Shown: piece after piece, positions 26,213 through 36,300 of the stretch
Position numbering within the stretch: the first letter of the stretch is position 1
Layout: every line of letters begins with the position of its first letter
Source: Aphanothece hegewaldii CCALA 016
Lineage (GTDB): Bacteria > Cyanobacteriota > Cyanobacteriia > Cyanobacteriales > Microcystaceae
Reading direction: 5' to 3'
Assembly: GCF_003007785.1 (NCBI RefSeq)
Contig: NZ_PXOH01000002.1
Coordinates: 186,001-250,000 of the forward strand
Length of the DNA stretch: 64,000 bases
Notes under the pieces: generated by a model
Database searches by the model: none
What the model saw: only the letters and a program-made list of their open reading frames with translations
Told to the model about the DNA's origin: nothing
Translations under genes and position numbers: made by a program

Positions 26213-27190
26213 TTAGAAATTCATTTCGGCTGCTTGAACTCTTTCGACTTGTTTTTTCTTAATCACAAGTAAAATTTGAGCCAGCATAATACCTGCTAAG
26301 AAAACCATTAACCAAGTGATACGCTGTGGACTTTGTAAAACAACTTCAGTGTCTTTTTGTCCAAAACCACCGACGTTGGGGTTATTGGTGAGGGCTTCCC
26401 CTGCTTCAACGGTTTGACCTTCAGAAATAATTAACTCTGGACCAACGGGAACTTTATCAACGACTTGACCATTTTTGGTATCGAGGGTGACTTCGTAGCT
26501 ACCGTCTTCTTGTTTGGTAATTTCAGTTACAGTACCCGCAGCCGAAGCTTTATACACGGTATTATTGCTAGGTTCTCCAGTGGGATAAACTTGACCGCGA
26601 CCTCGGTTTGCACCTAGATGAACGGCATATTTACCAAAGTGAATATTTTTATTTTGAGAAGGGTCTGGAGATAAAACGGGGAAAACAATTTCTTGATATT
26701 GGTCGCCTGGTAAGGGGCCAACAATGACCACGTTTTCCATATCCTCTCTATAGGGTTGGAAATAAAGACCGCCCAATTTTTCTTGTAATTCTTCGGGAAT
26801 ACGGTCAGGAGGAGCAATTTTAAAGCCTTCGGGTAGCATTAAAACCGCACCGACGTTTAGGCCACCTTTTGAACCATCGCCTAAAACCTGTTGACTACTG
26901 AGGTCATAGGGGACTTTAACCACCGCTTCAAATACGGTATCGGGTAAAACAGATTGAGGTATTTCGACCTCTGCGGGTTTTTGGGCGAGGTGACAGTTCG
27001 CACAGACAATACGTCCAGTGGCTTCTCGTGGGGTTAATGGGGCTGTTTGTTGCGCCCAAAATGGATAAGCTGATGCAGACTGGGGAAAGGTAAAATCGCT
27101 GATGAATAGAAAAGTAATTGTAGCAATGACCAGCAGTAGTCTTTTGCGAATTGTGTCGAGTATAGGTGTTCTCATCTGGATATGATTCAA
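26213..27190 (-). CDS. petA: Cytochrome f (b6f complex)
   Basis: Lumenal c-type cytochrome that passes electrons from the Rieske protein to plastocyanin or cytochrome c6. The 325 residues comprise a signal peptide (1-41), a mature N-terminus starting at Tyr42 in YPFWAQQ (the N-terminal Tyr is the haem axial ligand in this family), and the haem site CANCH (63-67). Large and small lumenal domains follow, then one C-terminal membrane helix ([18 protein letters not shown]) and a short basic tail. It lies 32 bases downstream of petC in the usual petC-petA operon. Confidence 0.97.
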   Translation of the reverse strand: MNHIQMRTPILDTIRKRLLLVIATITFLFISDFTFPQSASAYPFWAQQTAPLTPREATGRIVCANCHLAQKPAEVEIPQSVLPDTVFEAVVKVPYDLSSQQVLGDGSKGGLNVGAVLMLPEGFKIAPPDRIPEELQEKLGGLYFQPYREDMENVVIVGPLPGDQYQEIVFPVLSPDPSQNKNIHFGKYAVHLGANRGRGQVYPTGEPSNNTVYKASAAGTVTEITKQEDGSYEVTLDTKNGQVVDKVPVGPELIISEGQTVEAGEALTNNPNVGGFGQKDTEVVLQSPQRITWLMVFLAGIMLAQILLVIKKKQVERVQAAEMNF

Positions 27191-27222
27191 TGAATTGACT
27201 TCACAACGTTATGTAACAATTA

Positions 27223-27762
27223 TTAAGCCCACCAGGGGTCTTCGTTGGTGCGGAAATCGGTTTCTGTCCAATTGGTGAAGATAATTTTGTCATCACTTTG
27301 GTCAGCGTGTACTAACGCCAAGGACAAGGGCGCAGGACCTCTAACGACTTTTCCTTGTGCGTTGTACTGAGAACCATGACAAGGACACATGAATTTATCT
27401 TCGCTGGCATTCCAAGGAACAACACAACCTAAGTGTGTACAAACGGCGTTGATTCCATAATTAGCGATCGTTTTATCGCCTTCTACTACAATATAAGTAG
27501 GATCGCCTTTTAATCCTTGGGCTAAAGTACGATCGCCTGCATTGTGATTCGCTAAAAATTCACTAACTTTAATATCGTTGCCTAGTGCGTCTTTAGCCGT
27601 TAGTCCACCTCCTGTACCGCCCGAAGATGGTGGAATGAAGTATTTAACAACAGGATATAATGCCCCAGCAGCGACACCCGCAATGGTGCCGAAGGTGAGC
27701 AGATTCATAAATTGACGACGACCTAAATCAGGAACGTCGGGTGTACCAGAAGCTTGTGCCAT
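27223..27762 (-). CDS. petC: Rieske iron-sulfur protein of b6f complex
   Basis: Carries the [2Fe-2S] cluster that takes electrons from plastoquinol. The 179 residues include an N-terminal membrane helix (about 19-40, [20 protein letters not shown]) preceded by a twin Arg (GRRQF) typical of Tat targeting. A glycine-rich hinge (SSGGTGGG) precedes the Rieske domain. Cluster ligands are Cys108 and His110 in CTHLGC and Cys126 and His129 in CPCHGS; Cys113 and Cys128 can form the stabilising disulfide. It is the first gene of the petC-petA operon. Confidence 0.97.
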   Translation of the reverse strand: MAQASGTPDVPDLGRRQFMNLLTFGTIAGVAAGALYPVVKYFIPPSSGGTGGGLTAKDALGNDIKVSEFLANHNAGDRTLAQGLKGDPTYIVVEGDKTIANYGINAVCTHLGCVVPWNASEDKFMCPCHGSQYNAQGKVVRGPAPLSLALVHADQSDDKIIFTNWTETDFRTNEDPWWA

Positions 27763-28066
27763 AACTGATCAGTATAATTGTTAACTTTTGTAAACCTTGA
27801 GAAATCAATTTCAGAATTATTGCACTTCTCTTATGATTTACGGGAGTTGTTGTTAAAAAGCTTTACAACTACTGTTTTAAATTATTACAGAAAAGGGACA
27901 GTAGAGAGACTTCGGCGTTAAGAAAGCTTGTTCGTCTTGACACATCGTTTATCCCCAATCTTGTATAAGAGTGCGTTATCGTGTCTATAGGTATTTCATT
28001 TTTCATCAAACCTTGCTAGGCTAAATGTGACAACTAATGACAATTCGCCAAGGATAGATTTAACTC
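27763..28066. other. Divergent intergenic region petC / yggT
   Basis: 304 bases between divergent genes, so it must carry both promoters. TTGACA at 27937-27942 could be a -35 box for the yggT direction, but the bases 17-18 further on (TTGTAT at 27961) make a weak -10, and TATAAG at 27964 is too far. No conserved RNA or hairpin stands out. Confidence 0.4.
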
Positions 28067-28336
28067 ATGGATGTTCCCATCTCTAATTTAATTGTTCAGA
28101 CTCTCGTTAATTTCCTCAATATTTACTTGATTCTTCTTACAGTAAGGATTTTACTCTCGTGGTTTCAGACAGCAGAATGGGCGGCTCAAGTAATCGCTTT
28201 TTTAAGCCCAATCACCGACCCTTATCTTAATATTTTTCGCTCGATTATTCCCCCTCTCGGTGGGATAGATATTTCGCCGATTCTGGCTTTTCTAGTATTA
28301 CAACTATTGCAAGGTCTTTTAGCTCCCTTAGCCTAA
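28067..28336 (+). CDS. YggT family membrane protein
   Basis: An 89-residue two-helix membrane protein of the YggT/Ycf19 family. The first helix is LVNFLNIYLILLTVRILLSW. A central motif follows, LSPITDPYLNIFRSIIPPLG, with the conserved Asp-Pro-Tyr and Arg. The second helix (ILAFLVLQLLQGLL) ends the protein. In chloroplasts and cyanobacteria relatives affect thylakoid or nucleoid organisation and cytochrome b6f haem assembly (CCB3). The location opposite petC is suggestive of the last, but is not proof. Confidence 0.88.
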   Translation: MDVPISNLIVQTLVNFLNIYLILLTVRILLSWFQTAEWAAQVIAFLSPITDPYLNIFRSIIPPLGGIDISPILAFLVLQLLQGLLAPLA

Positions 28337-28348
28337 GAGCAATGTTTT

Positions 28349-28786
28349 TTAGATGGACGGACTCACATTACCCGCAAAACCAGACGCTTTAAATTTTTCT
28401 AATTTTAAAGGTGTAGGTTGATTAGCTGGAACTGAAATCCTGATTTCAAAATCACTAATACCTGGGGGAAGTTCGGGAATTGCACCAAGACGAGAACGGT
28501 TTTGTAAAGCAGGTTCTCCATTCGCGTCTAGAATACGTCCATATACATCGGCATCATAAACCATTTTCCCTGAAGGATTTTTAGCTTTTCCTGTAACCAT
28601 AAAACAGTTAGCAGGTGCGCTCCCACCACTGGTAACATTCCCCTCGGCTAATTCAGGTGGACAATCTTTATAAGAAATGTTCGTTAGTTCAATGGGAGTT
28701 ATAGCAAAAGCAGGGGAAATAATGAACCAACTGCCAAGCCATAGTACGATAGAAAACAGCCAAGCGGCTACAATACGATTGATCAT
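28349..28786 (-). CDS. Exported protein of unknown function
   Basis: A 145-residue protein with a clear signal peptide (about 1-28, ending SPAFAITP). The mature domain is small and beta-rich, with two Cys (CPPELAEG, NCFMVTGK) that could form a disulfide, followed by VTGKAKNPSGKMVYDADVYG. The latter pattern recalls FxLYD-type carriers. The C-terminus is SGFAGNVSPSI. I do not know a named family. It converges with yggT (12 bases apart), so it is transcribed separately. Confidence 0.7.
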   Translation of the reverse strand: MINRIVAAWLFSIVLWLGSWFIISPAFAITPIELTNISYKDCPPELAEGNVTSGGSAPANCFMVTGKAKNPSGKMVYDADVYGRILDANGEPALQNRSRLGAIPELPPGISDFEIRISVPANQPTPLKLEKFKASGFAGNVSPSI

Positions 28787-28873
28787 GGTTTTGTTGCTCG
28801 ATTAATAACTGACCCGTCTTTCAGCTTAACTTGATTTGCTCCCATATGTTAAGTCACAAATTGATGATGTCCT

Positions 28874-29479
28874 ATGTCGATAAATCAAGCGGAGATTAAA
28901 GCAATTCTTGAAGCGGCAATTCTGCGATGCTCTCAGGTAGGTTATCCTTTAAATGAGCAGCAAAAAGAAATTTTATTAGAAACAGTTTTAGATAGTTTTA
29001 ATCCTATAGGACAAAATCCTTTAGATGAATTATCTATGGAAGAACGTCAAATCCTTTTAGATTTTATCTTTGAGCAAGAACAAAAAAATCTTTCATGGAA
29101 AGCTAGTTTACTGAATGATTGGCTCAATAATAAAGATTCGGGTAATGTACAATTTATTCGAGAATCTTATGGGATTGGTTGGTTAAATCGCGTTCAACCC
29201 ATACACTGGAAAGAATATCTTGAACAAATATCAATTACAAGAGAAAAGTTACAAATAGGCGATCGTATTGAAGTCTCTAACCGTCTTTGGGAATGGGTAC
29301 AAGAAAATAATTTATTAACACAAGAATGGTATGTTTGTCAAGTGGTTGGCTTAAAAGATATTGAAGATGGAGAATCGAGTTATACTAATTGTCTAATTCG
29401 CTTTGAAAATGGGGCTGAGTTTGAGATTGAAGGTATTTATCAATGGAATAAAGTAAACTGGCGTTTTTTTAAGCCTTAG
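28874..29479 (+). CDS. Conserved hypothetical protein
   Basis: A 201-residue soluble protein. The N-terminal part is helical and acidic (LSMEERQILLDFIFEQEQKN), the middle contains IRESYGIGWLNRVQPIHW, and the last 80 residues are beta-rich (RIEVSNRLWEWVQE, then CQVVGLKDIEDGESSYTNCL), as in a small barrel domain. No catalytic motif is recognised. The next gene starts 25 bases later on the same strand and may be co-transcribed. Function unknown. Confidence 0.65.
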   Translation: MSINQAEIKAILEAAILRCSQVGYPLNEQQKEILLETVLDSFNPIGQNPLDELSMEERQILLDFIFEQEQKNLSWKASLLNDWLNNKDSGNVQFIRESYGIGWLNRVQPIHWKEYLEQISITREKLQIGDRIEVSNRLWEWVQENNLLTQEWYVCQVVGLKDIEDGESSYTNCLIRFENGAEFEIEGIYQWNKVNWRFFKP

Positions 29480-29504
29480 AATTGATTAAGCTTTTTTAAA
29501 GACA

Positions 29505-30125
29505 ATGAAGATCTTTCGACGAGATGAACAAGCTTTCATCCGTATTAATTTCCTATTTTTATCTTTCGTTGCGGGAGCTATTCTACTCGCTTATTCGCAG
29601 CGCATCCCGATACAGATCCTTTTCTGGCCTCCCCCAACTCCTTTTCCACTCAGTCGGTGGCTATTTACCCATACTTTTCAAATTTTATGTAGTGTTCCGC
29701 CTTTAGTTTGTGCTTTTACTTTCTTTTTGTTAAATACGATCGCTCCTAATCATAAAAAAAATAGCTTTTTCTTCGTTTCTGCTGTAATGATGGGTTTGTT
29801 CTGGTTGAATGAAATCTATCGGATACATATAATTTTTCTCTCCTTTGGATTAGCCAAAATCATAACCATTATGGTTTATGGAGTTGGGTTTATATTTTAT
29901 ATATTACTTTTTTGGCGACAGTTCAAAACTACAAATTATTGGATTTTTGCGCTAGGAATCATTTTTCTATCTGTAGCAATTTTGATCGATACCCTACATT
30001 TAAAAAATTCTCAATTAGCGAGTATTTTAGAAGGAATACCCAAATTACTGAGCGGAGTTAATCTCGTACTGTATTTCTGGGACACTTGTCGGAAAGAGCT
30101 TCTGAATATTTTTATGTTGAGATAA
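29505..30125 (+). CDS. Integral membrane protein of unknown function
   Basis: A 206-residue very hydrophobic protein with about six predicted membrane helices, for example FLFLSFVAGAILLAYS, FQILCSVPPLVCAFTFFLL, ITIMVYGVGFIFYILLFW and WIFALGIIFLSVAILID. Charged residues lie in the loops. No family is recognised. The ATG is followed in frame by KIFRRDEQAF, a positively charged start consistent with an inside N-terminus. Confidence 0.65.
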   Translation: MKIFRRDEQAFIRINFLFLSFVAGAILLAYSQRIPIQILFWPPPTPFPLSRWLFTHTFQILCSVPPLVCAFTFFLLNTIAPNHKKNSFFFVSAVMMGLFWLNEIYRIHIIFLSFGLAKIITIMVYGVGFIFYILLFWRQFKTTNYWIFALGIIFLSVAILIDTLHLKNSQLASILEGIPKLLSGVNLVLYFWDTCRKELLNIFMLR

Positions 30126-30225
30126 ATAACTATACGGGATAGCCAATAGTCTATCTATTGAAAGAGGCAAACTGCTTATAGACATCAACTAAAATGTAAG
30201 AAAATTATTGCACAACAGAAAAACT

Positions 30226-30645
30226 ATGGGCGACATTCTAGAAACAGTGGCGAATACAGCAAATCTAACCAATCTAGCGCGGACTCTCCAAACGACCGAA
30301 TTAGTGGATATGCTGAAAACACCTGGCCCTTTTACTGTCTTTGCTCCCACTGATGAAGCATTCGCCCAACTTACCGAAAGAAAGCTAGATTTTTTACTTG
30401 AGGATCAAGAAAAACTTAAAAGAATTATTGCTTATCACCTCGCGTTTGGAGATGTGAGAACCGAAGATTTACGACAAATTGACGAGGTTATGACCGTAGA
30501 AGGTTCTATTATTGCAGTTGAAATCGATGATCAACAAATTAAACTTAATGATGCTAATGTGATTACTTCCGAGAAGGTTGTCGATAATGGCGTGATTTAT
30601 CTTGTCGATCGTGTTTTAACCCCAGCTTTAGTGATTAGCGAATAA
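30226..30645 (+). CDS. Fasciclin (FAS1) domain protein
   Basis: A single FAS1 domain of 139 residues. I start at the ATG (MGDILETVANTANL) rather than at a TTG six codons upstream. H1 motif: GPFTVFAPTDEAFAQL. H2-like region: DDQQIKLNDANVITSEKVV, then NGVIYLVDRVLTPA. There is no signal peptide, unlike many secreted fasciclins, so this is the cytoplasmic or periplasm-uncertain short type common in cyanobacteria. FAS1 domains mediate adhesion or protein contact; no role is known for this copy. Confidence 0.9.
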   Translation: MGDILETVANTANLTNLARTLQTTELVDMLKTPGPFTVFAPTDEAFAQLTERKLDFLLEDQEKLKRIIAYHLAFGDVRTEDLRQIDEVMTVEGSIIAVEIDDQQIKLNDANVITSEKVVDNGVIYLVDRVLTPALVISE

Positions 30646-30698
30646 ATTTAGGATTTGTTGGCTCGGTTCAATATTAACACCAAATTTTAATACATATT

Positions 30699-30717
30699 GG
30701 GTTTGGAGACTAAACCC
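30699..30717. repeat. Dispersed palindromic repeat, GTAGGGG...TTTGG family, copy 2 (inverted)
   Basis: GGGTTT (30699-30704) pairs with AAACCC (30712-30717) and is followed by TAC, so this is the family in reverse orientation. It lies about 55 bases after the fasciclin stop codon and could end that transcript. Confidence 0.5.
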
Positions 30718-30836
30718 TACAATGGCAATAAAAGGATCGCATCTTTCTTAAGATAGTTTAAATTTTCAAGACAGTAGCCGTAAACTGGTTTCGTGTTCTG
30801 TTCACTTAAACTGCCCAAAAATTAACAGGAGAAATT

Positions 30837-31574
30837 GTGATTGTTAACCCGACTATGACTGGATGGGACATTATCTATCATCGCGCTCATGCCTTACTTG
30901 CTGCTCAACTTGGCGGACAGTGGCGCAAAAAAGATTCACCCCCTCGATTGTACGAAACAATTGCCACTATTTCCCATCACGACGATTTAGAACGAGAGTG
31001 GGAAGAAAATATATTAACTGATGCTGGGGCCCCAATGGATTTTACCCTCGACCAAAATCCAGCTTTTGATCGTTTGTACCTCCATATAGAACGGGCTTTG
31101 TATCGGGGACGTTGGGTAGCGTTATTAACATCTATGCACCTCTCTCGCCTCAATAAAGATCTTAAAGGGAAGAATAAGGAAGCCGATCGCTTTTTAGAGA
31201 CTCAATTAGCCCAACAAAAGCAATGGCTAAAAGAATTGTCGATTACTCAACAAGATGCGGATTCAGCTTATGATTTTCTTCAGTGGTGCGATCGTCTTTC
31301 TTTGATTTTGTGTCAGCAGGAACTACCCGAAGATGAACGCGCTTTAGAAATTAGTAAGGCGCACGATGGTCAACGTTATGATATTAAACAATTGAAAAAC
31401 GGACTAATCAGTGTTACGCCTTGGTGTTTTGAAAATGAACGTTTTACGGTCAATGTTGAGTATTCTTCTCTCAATGAAGTCAAATTTAAGGATAATAAGA
31501 CTTTAATTGAAGCCCTCAAAAAAGCTCCTCGTAATATCCTAGAATGGACATTTGTCAAAGCAGAAAACTCTTAA
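30837..31574 (+). CDS. DUF3891 family protein
   Basis: A 245-residue soluble protein of the DUF3891 family. The start is a GTG with an AGGAG site ending five bases before it (30827-30831). Motifs: HRAHALLAAQLGGQW, ATISHHDDLEREWEE, FDRLYLHIERALYRGRWVAL and QWCDRLSLILCQQELPED. The conserved His and Asp residues (HRAH, HHDD, CDRLS) resemble an HD-type metal site, so a phosphohydrolase role is plausible but unproven. It follows a palindromic repeat and stands alone. Confidence 0.85.
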   Translation: MIVNPTMTGWDIIYHRAHALLAAQLGGQWRKKDSPPRLYETIATISHHDDLEREWEENILTDAGAPMDFTLDQNPAFDRLYLHIERALYRGRWVALLTSMHLSRLNKDLKGKNKEADRFLETQLAQQKQWLKELSITQQDADSAYDFLQWCDRLSLILCQQELPEDERALEISKAHDGQRYDIKQLKNGLISVTPWCFENERFTVNVEYSSLNEVKFKDNKTLIEALKKAPRNILEWTFVKAENS

Positions 31575-31602
31575 TCTACACACATTTTATGTAATTTGTC
31601 AA

Positions 31603-31659
31603 GTAGGGGTTTGGTCTTTCTACCCAATTAATTACAGGATTTGGAAATCCAATCCCTAC
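31603..31659. repeat. Dispersed palindromic repeat, GTAGGGG...TTTGG family, copy 3
   Basis: GTAGGG (31603-31608) and CCCTAC (31654-31659) close the element, with an inner hairpin GGATTT-GG-AAATCC (31637-31650). It fills the gap between two convergent genes (DUF3891 and DUF29) and may act as a terminator for both. Confidence 0.55.
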
Positions 31660-31662
31660 AAA

Positions 31663-32139
31663 CTAATTATTTTCCAAACCATAAAAATCTTCATCTAAAA
31701 TTTGCTCAACCGAAAAAGGACAAGTTTGGGGATATTCATCAGCTTTAGGAATACTCACACCCAAAATAGCATTCTGACTATCTTTGATGGCTAATTTTCT
31801 AGCATTTGGGTAAGCTGATTGAATAGCTGTATCAAAGGAAGATTTGAAAGAGGGTGAATTTTGTAAATTTTTCTCAATATGTAAACGATGTTCGTTGATT
31901 GATTCATACCATTTACTTTTCATCGTATGAGGTACGTTTTGTTGTACTTTTAATTTGAGGAGATGTGCTAATAAAATAATTAGATTACTTTCTAAAGAGA
32001 TTTTTTCTGATTGACCTAAGTCGGCTAATTCCTCAATAAGATGATCAATATCTAACGCATCAAAATCACGGTTTTTTAATGATGCGATCGTTTGTTCAAT
32101 CCAGAGTTGAAAATCTTGCTCGTATAGTGTTTGAGACAT
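31663..32139 (-). CDS. DUF29 family protein
   Basis: A 158-residue soluble helical protein with the full DUF29 pattern: LYEQDFQLWIEQTIASLKNR, LDIDHLIEELADLGQSEK and LESNLIILLAHLLKLKVQ. The C-terminal part has the usual Pro/acidic ending (CPFSVEQILDEDFY). DUF29 genes are highly multiplied in cyanobacteria, and the function is unknown. It lies 23 bases downstream of the PhzF gene and may share its transcript. Confidence 0.88.
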   Translation of the reverse strand: MSQTLYEQDFQLWIEQTIASLKNRDFDALDIDHLIEELADLGQSEKISLESNLIILLAHLLKLKVQQNVPHTMKSKWYESINEHRLHIEKNLQNSPSFKSSFDTAIQSAYPNARKLAIKDSQNAILGVSIPKADEYPQTCPFSVEQILDEDFYGLENN

Positions 32140-32162
32140 CTTACCATAACTCCTATGTGTAA

Positions 32163-33086
32163 CTATAATTCAGGAATATTCATCGTTCCATTGCTGACTA
32201 AAACCGAAGAACCTCCCACCCGAACCGCTATAATTTGACCATCAATGAGATCAGTTTCTATTTTTAAAATACTCGGTCTTCCCATCTCGAAACCTTGCTC
32301 AATAACCCATTTTAACGTTATATTCGGTGAAGGATGACGCATAGCTAAATATCCGGCGAATGCTGCTGCTGCTGAACCTGTTGCGGGATCTTCTACTATA
32401 CCCATATTAGGTGCAAACATCCGCGATCGCAAATCTGATTCTTCTAATTCGGGTTCAAAACAAAAAACATAAACGGCACTTGCCCAAGCATTAGATAATA
32501 AAGTTTGCCATCGTTCTATATTTAGTTTAACTCTAGCAATTGCATCTCGGTTTCGTAGAGGAATAAACAAAAACGGAACACCACAGGAAACCCCTTGAGG
32601 AAAATAATCATTACACAAAAGATCATTAGGCTCTAAAGATAACATAGCCGCGAGATCTGAGATAGCATAAGTTTCGGAACCGAATAAAGGAAGTTGTGAC
32701 GCGGTTAACTCAGTGTAGAAAGGAACTCCGTCTTGTGTGAGAATTTTCACAGGTACTAAACCGATTTTTTCCTCTAAATAGATTATCGTTTCATTACAGT
32801 CTAGAACTAATTCACCGATCGCCGCTAAGATATAAGCAGTTCCGATCGTCGGATGTCCAGCAAAAGGTAATTCAGTTTGCGGGGTAAAAATGCGAATTCG
32901 TCGGGTTCCTTGAGAGGTTTCGGGAGGAAAAACAAAAACGGTTTCTGAATAATTAAACTCTGCTGCTATTTTTTGCATGAGTTGAGGGGTTATACCTTCA
33001 GAGTGAGGAAATACCGCTAATTGATTACCTCCAAAGAGTCTATCAGTAAAAACATCCGCCGTGTAAAATTGATACTGCATTCTCAC
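32163..33086 (-). CDS. PhzF family isomerase-like enzyme
   Basis: A 307-residue protein of the PhzF/YddE diaminopimelate-epimerase-fold family. The N-terminal lobe has FTDRLFGGNQLAVFPHSE and the catalytic-type Glu48 in EFNYSETVFVFPP, then the AGHPTIGTAYIL loop. The C-terminal lobe has MGIVEDPATGSAAAAFAGYL. The family includes the phenazine isomerase PhzF, but most members have no known substrate, and no phenazine genes are present. Length and both halves of the symmetric fold are intact. Confidence 0.92.
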   Translation of the reverse strand: MRMQYQFYTADVFTDRLFGGNQLAVFPHSEGITPQLMQKIAAEFNYSETVFVFPPETSQGTRRIRIFTPQTELPFAGHPTIGTAYILAAIGELVLDCNETIIYLEEKIGLVPVKILTQDGVPFYTELTASQLPLFGSETYAISDLAAMLSLEPNDLLCNDYFPQGVSCGVPFLFIPLRNRDAIARVKLNIERWQTLLSNAWASAVYVFCFEPELEESDLRSRMFAPNMGIVEDPATGSAAAAFAGYLAMRHPSPNITLKWVIEQGFEMGRPSILKIETDLIDGQIIAVRVGGSSVLVSNGTMNIPEL

Positions 33087-33346
33087 ACCAAATCTACTAT
33101 ATTCTACTAAAATTGTAGTACGATTTACTTTTCTCTCCTCATATCGCTCTCATTGGTCAATTTTTGGGTATAGCAAAATTACTCAAATATAAGTTAACTT
33201 AAATTTGCTTCGGATCGGGAACAAGATACAGGTAACTTTCAACAGTTAACTGTAAGCAGTGCGTTTAGTGTCTGGTAGTTCCATCCTATGGAGATACGTC
33301 TTTAAAAATTCACTGTATTTTCAGTGGTTGAGAACGAGGAAAAAAG

Positions 33347-36300
33347 ATGACTAACCCAAACACTCCCCCAGAACCTCCTAATCGTCCAGATTTTCTGTTA
33401 CGCTTAAGGCAATTCGCTAGACGACCTTCTACTCTCATTATTGGGGTAACTGTTGCTGCTTTTGGTGTCGTTGGTGTGATTGGTTTACAGTATTTTGTTT
33501 ATGAAAAATTATCCCCACTTTTAGAAACCGAACTTAGTAAAACTCTGAAGCGAGAAGTTAATATCGGTGAAGTCGAAAACTTTTATTTATTAGGGGTTCG
33601 CGTTGGTGAAACTTCTATCCCCGCAACAGCAAAAAATAAAGATAGTTTAAAAGTACAAAATATTGATTTAGGGATTAATTTACTCCCTTTATTAATTGGT
33701 CGTCCCGTAGCAATTAATGTATCATTAGTTGACCCAAATCTATATCTAGAACAAGATATAACAGGAAATTGGCAGCCATTCGGTTTAGAATTACAACCTC
33801 AACAAAGACAAATTCCGCTACGTTTCGCGGTGAATGTAAATATAGAGGATGGTGATATTGCACTCAAAACCAAAGCTTTTAAAAATCCTTTAACTATCGA
33901 GGTCGATGGACAAGGAAAATATATCAAAACTCAGAATCAGCAATTAGAATATGATTTAGAAGCTAGAGTTTTAAATAGTCAGGTAAACGCCAAAGGAACA
34001 ACCGTTATTGAAACTGGTAAAAATCAAGTACAACTTGCTATTCAACAGTTAGATTTAGGCAAGTTGGCGACGATTATACCCGATAGAAAAGATTCATTTA
34101 AACTCAACAAAGGTCAAGTCAATGCCGATCTATCTCTTAATTTACCTTCTTTTCAAAAAATCCGAGAAACCGAAGGAAATGGAGAAATTAACCTAAGAGA
34201 AGTCGTAGCTAAACTCCCACCATTGAAGGGTTTAATTAGTCTTGATGCGAATTTTAAGCTAGATGGTCAAACTTTAGTTATTAATCGTGGACAAGTTGGA
34301 ATCGGAAAATTAAAAACACAGATTAAAGGAAATTTAGACTGGGAAAAAGGATATGATTTAGACTTAATTGCAAATTCTTTTGATGTTCCTCAACTTTTAG
34401 CAGATTTAGCGATTGATTTTCCCATTAAATTAACAGGAAAAGCCGATGCAAACCTCAAAGTATCTGGTTTAGTAGAGCGTCCTATTATTACAGGTATTGT
34501 CAATGCAGATCAAGCGGTAAGTTTTGATAGAATTCCTCTCAAAAATGTAATTGTTAGTTTACAAACTGATTTAGATAATATTACTTTTCGTGGCATTTCA
34601 ATTCAACCTAAAGCAGGGGGGAATATTACAGGAAGTGGTGTAATTGGATTAGGAATTATTAAATCTTTATCGAATCGTCAATCAATTGATTGGAAAAAGA
34701 TGCCAATAAATATTAATTTTAAAGCTAATTTACCCTCTCAAAAAGTTTTAACCCCTTATGTTAGTCTTCCCTCTAGAACAACAATTGGTCAACTTGATGC
34801 AGTAGGAAAAGTTGGCGGAAAACTGGGCGCGTTAGATGTTAATTTAAAATGGAAAATACCTGATAATAATATTGCTGATAAAGTTGATATTTGGGGTTCA
34901 GGAGAAATACAATTCGTTCAAGAAGATCTAAAAGTTAGAAATACGGTTTTAAAAACAGAAGATGGTAGTTTAAACTTAGATGGTAATAGTAATTTTAAAA
35001 CAAAACTATGGCAAGCAAATATACTAGCAAATCAGTTTTTATTAGATCCTTTTTTACCGATTTTATGTCAGAAAGTTCCATCAACTTGTGCTTATGTTGC
35101 AGAGATTAATACTCTGCGCGTCGAGAAAGCAAATATTAAAGCAGATGGCAATTTAAGAGTAATTAATGCTAAAACGGTTAATGGTTCAGGAACGGCTAAT
35201 TTAAAGATAAATAATGGCACATTAGCACTCAATAGTCAACTGAATAAAGGCGTATTAAGAACCTCTGCGATCGCAAGTAATTTAGACGTTAATCCTTTTG
35301 TTCCTAATCTTACTATTCCTGTTAGTTTAAAACAAAGTCGCTTGAATTTTACAGGGGAAATTGATGAAGTTTTACAGGGAAAAATACAAGGTTTAAATCG
35401 TTGGCAAGGAAACGGAGAATTTTTATTATTAATAAATCAACGTCCAGTAACAGCAACAACCCGAATTAATCAAGGTATAATTCAAGCTTCAGCAACCGCT
35501 AAGACAGGATTTGATGTATCTCCTTTTCTTCCAGACAATATTACAATTCCAGTCAGTTTAAGAAGAACACAAGTTAATGTAACGGGTTCTTTATCAGAAA
35601 TATTAGAACCCCAGAAATTTAATCCGAGAAATTGGCAAGGAAACGGACAAATTAATTTATTAGTCGATAATCGTTCTGTCCAGTCCAATTATACTTTAAA
35701 TCAAGGAATACTGAATACATTTGTTACCACCGAATCAGGAATTAATTTATCTTCTTTCTTGCCAAATACAACAATTCCTGTAAAATTAGGTAGAAGTAAT
35801 ATTAACTTTTATGGCTCAATTGAACCCTTATTAAAAGGGTCTTATGAATCCTTAAAACAATGGCAAGGAAAAGGAGATGTACAACTCTTAGTTAATAATC
35901 GTTCAGTGGATATAAATGCTAACGTTCGTCAGGGAATTGTACAAGCAGTAGCTAATACTTCCAGTTTTCCGCTAAATCCTTTTTTACCGTCTAATATAAC
36001 CATTCCCGTTAGTTTAGCATCATCACAAGTCAATATAACCAGTTCCCTAAATTCTTTACTTGCAGGGAATATACCTAACTTAAACACCTTGAATGGAACA
36101 GCAAATATTAATCTTTTAGTCGATAATAATTTAGTTAGAACCAATGCGAATCTAAGAAACGGTATTATCGAATCAGTAACCAGAAGTGGACAATTATCCT
36201 TAGTAAAATTTATTCCTAAATTACCACTTCCTGTAAATGTTAACCAAACGATCATTAATGTTACAGGAAATGCACAAGAAATTTTAACCTCTATCCTGAA

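Noticed and set aside
32163..33086. Phenazine biosynthesis
   Set aside because: PhzF-fold proteins are widespread without phenazine genes, and none are here.
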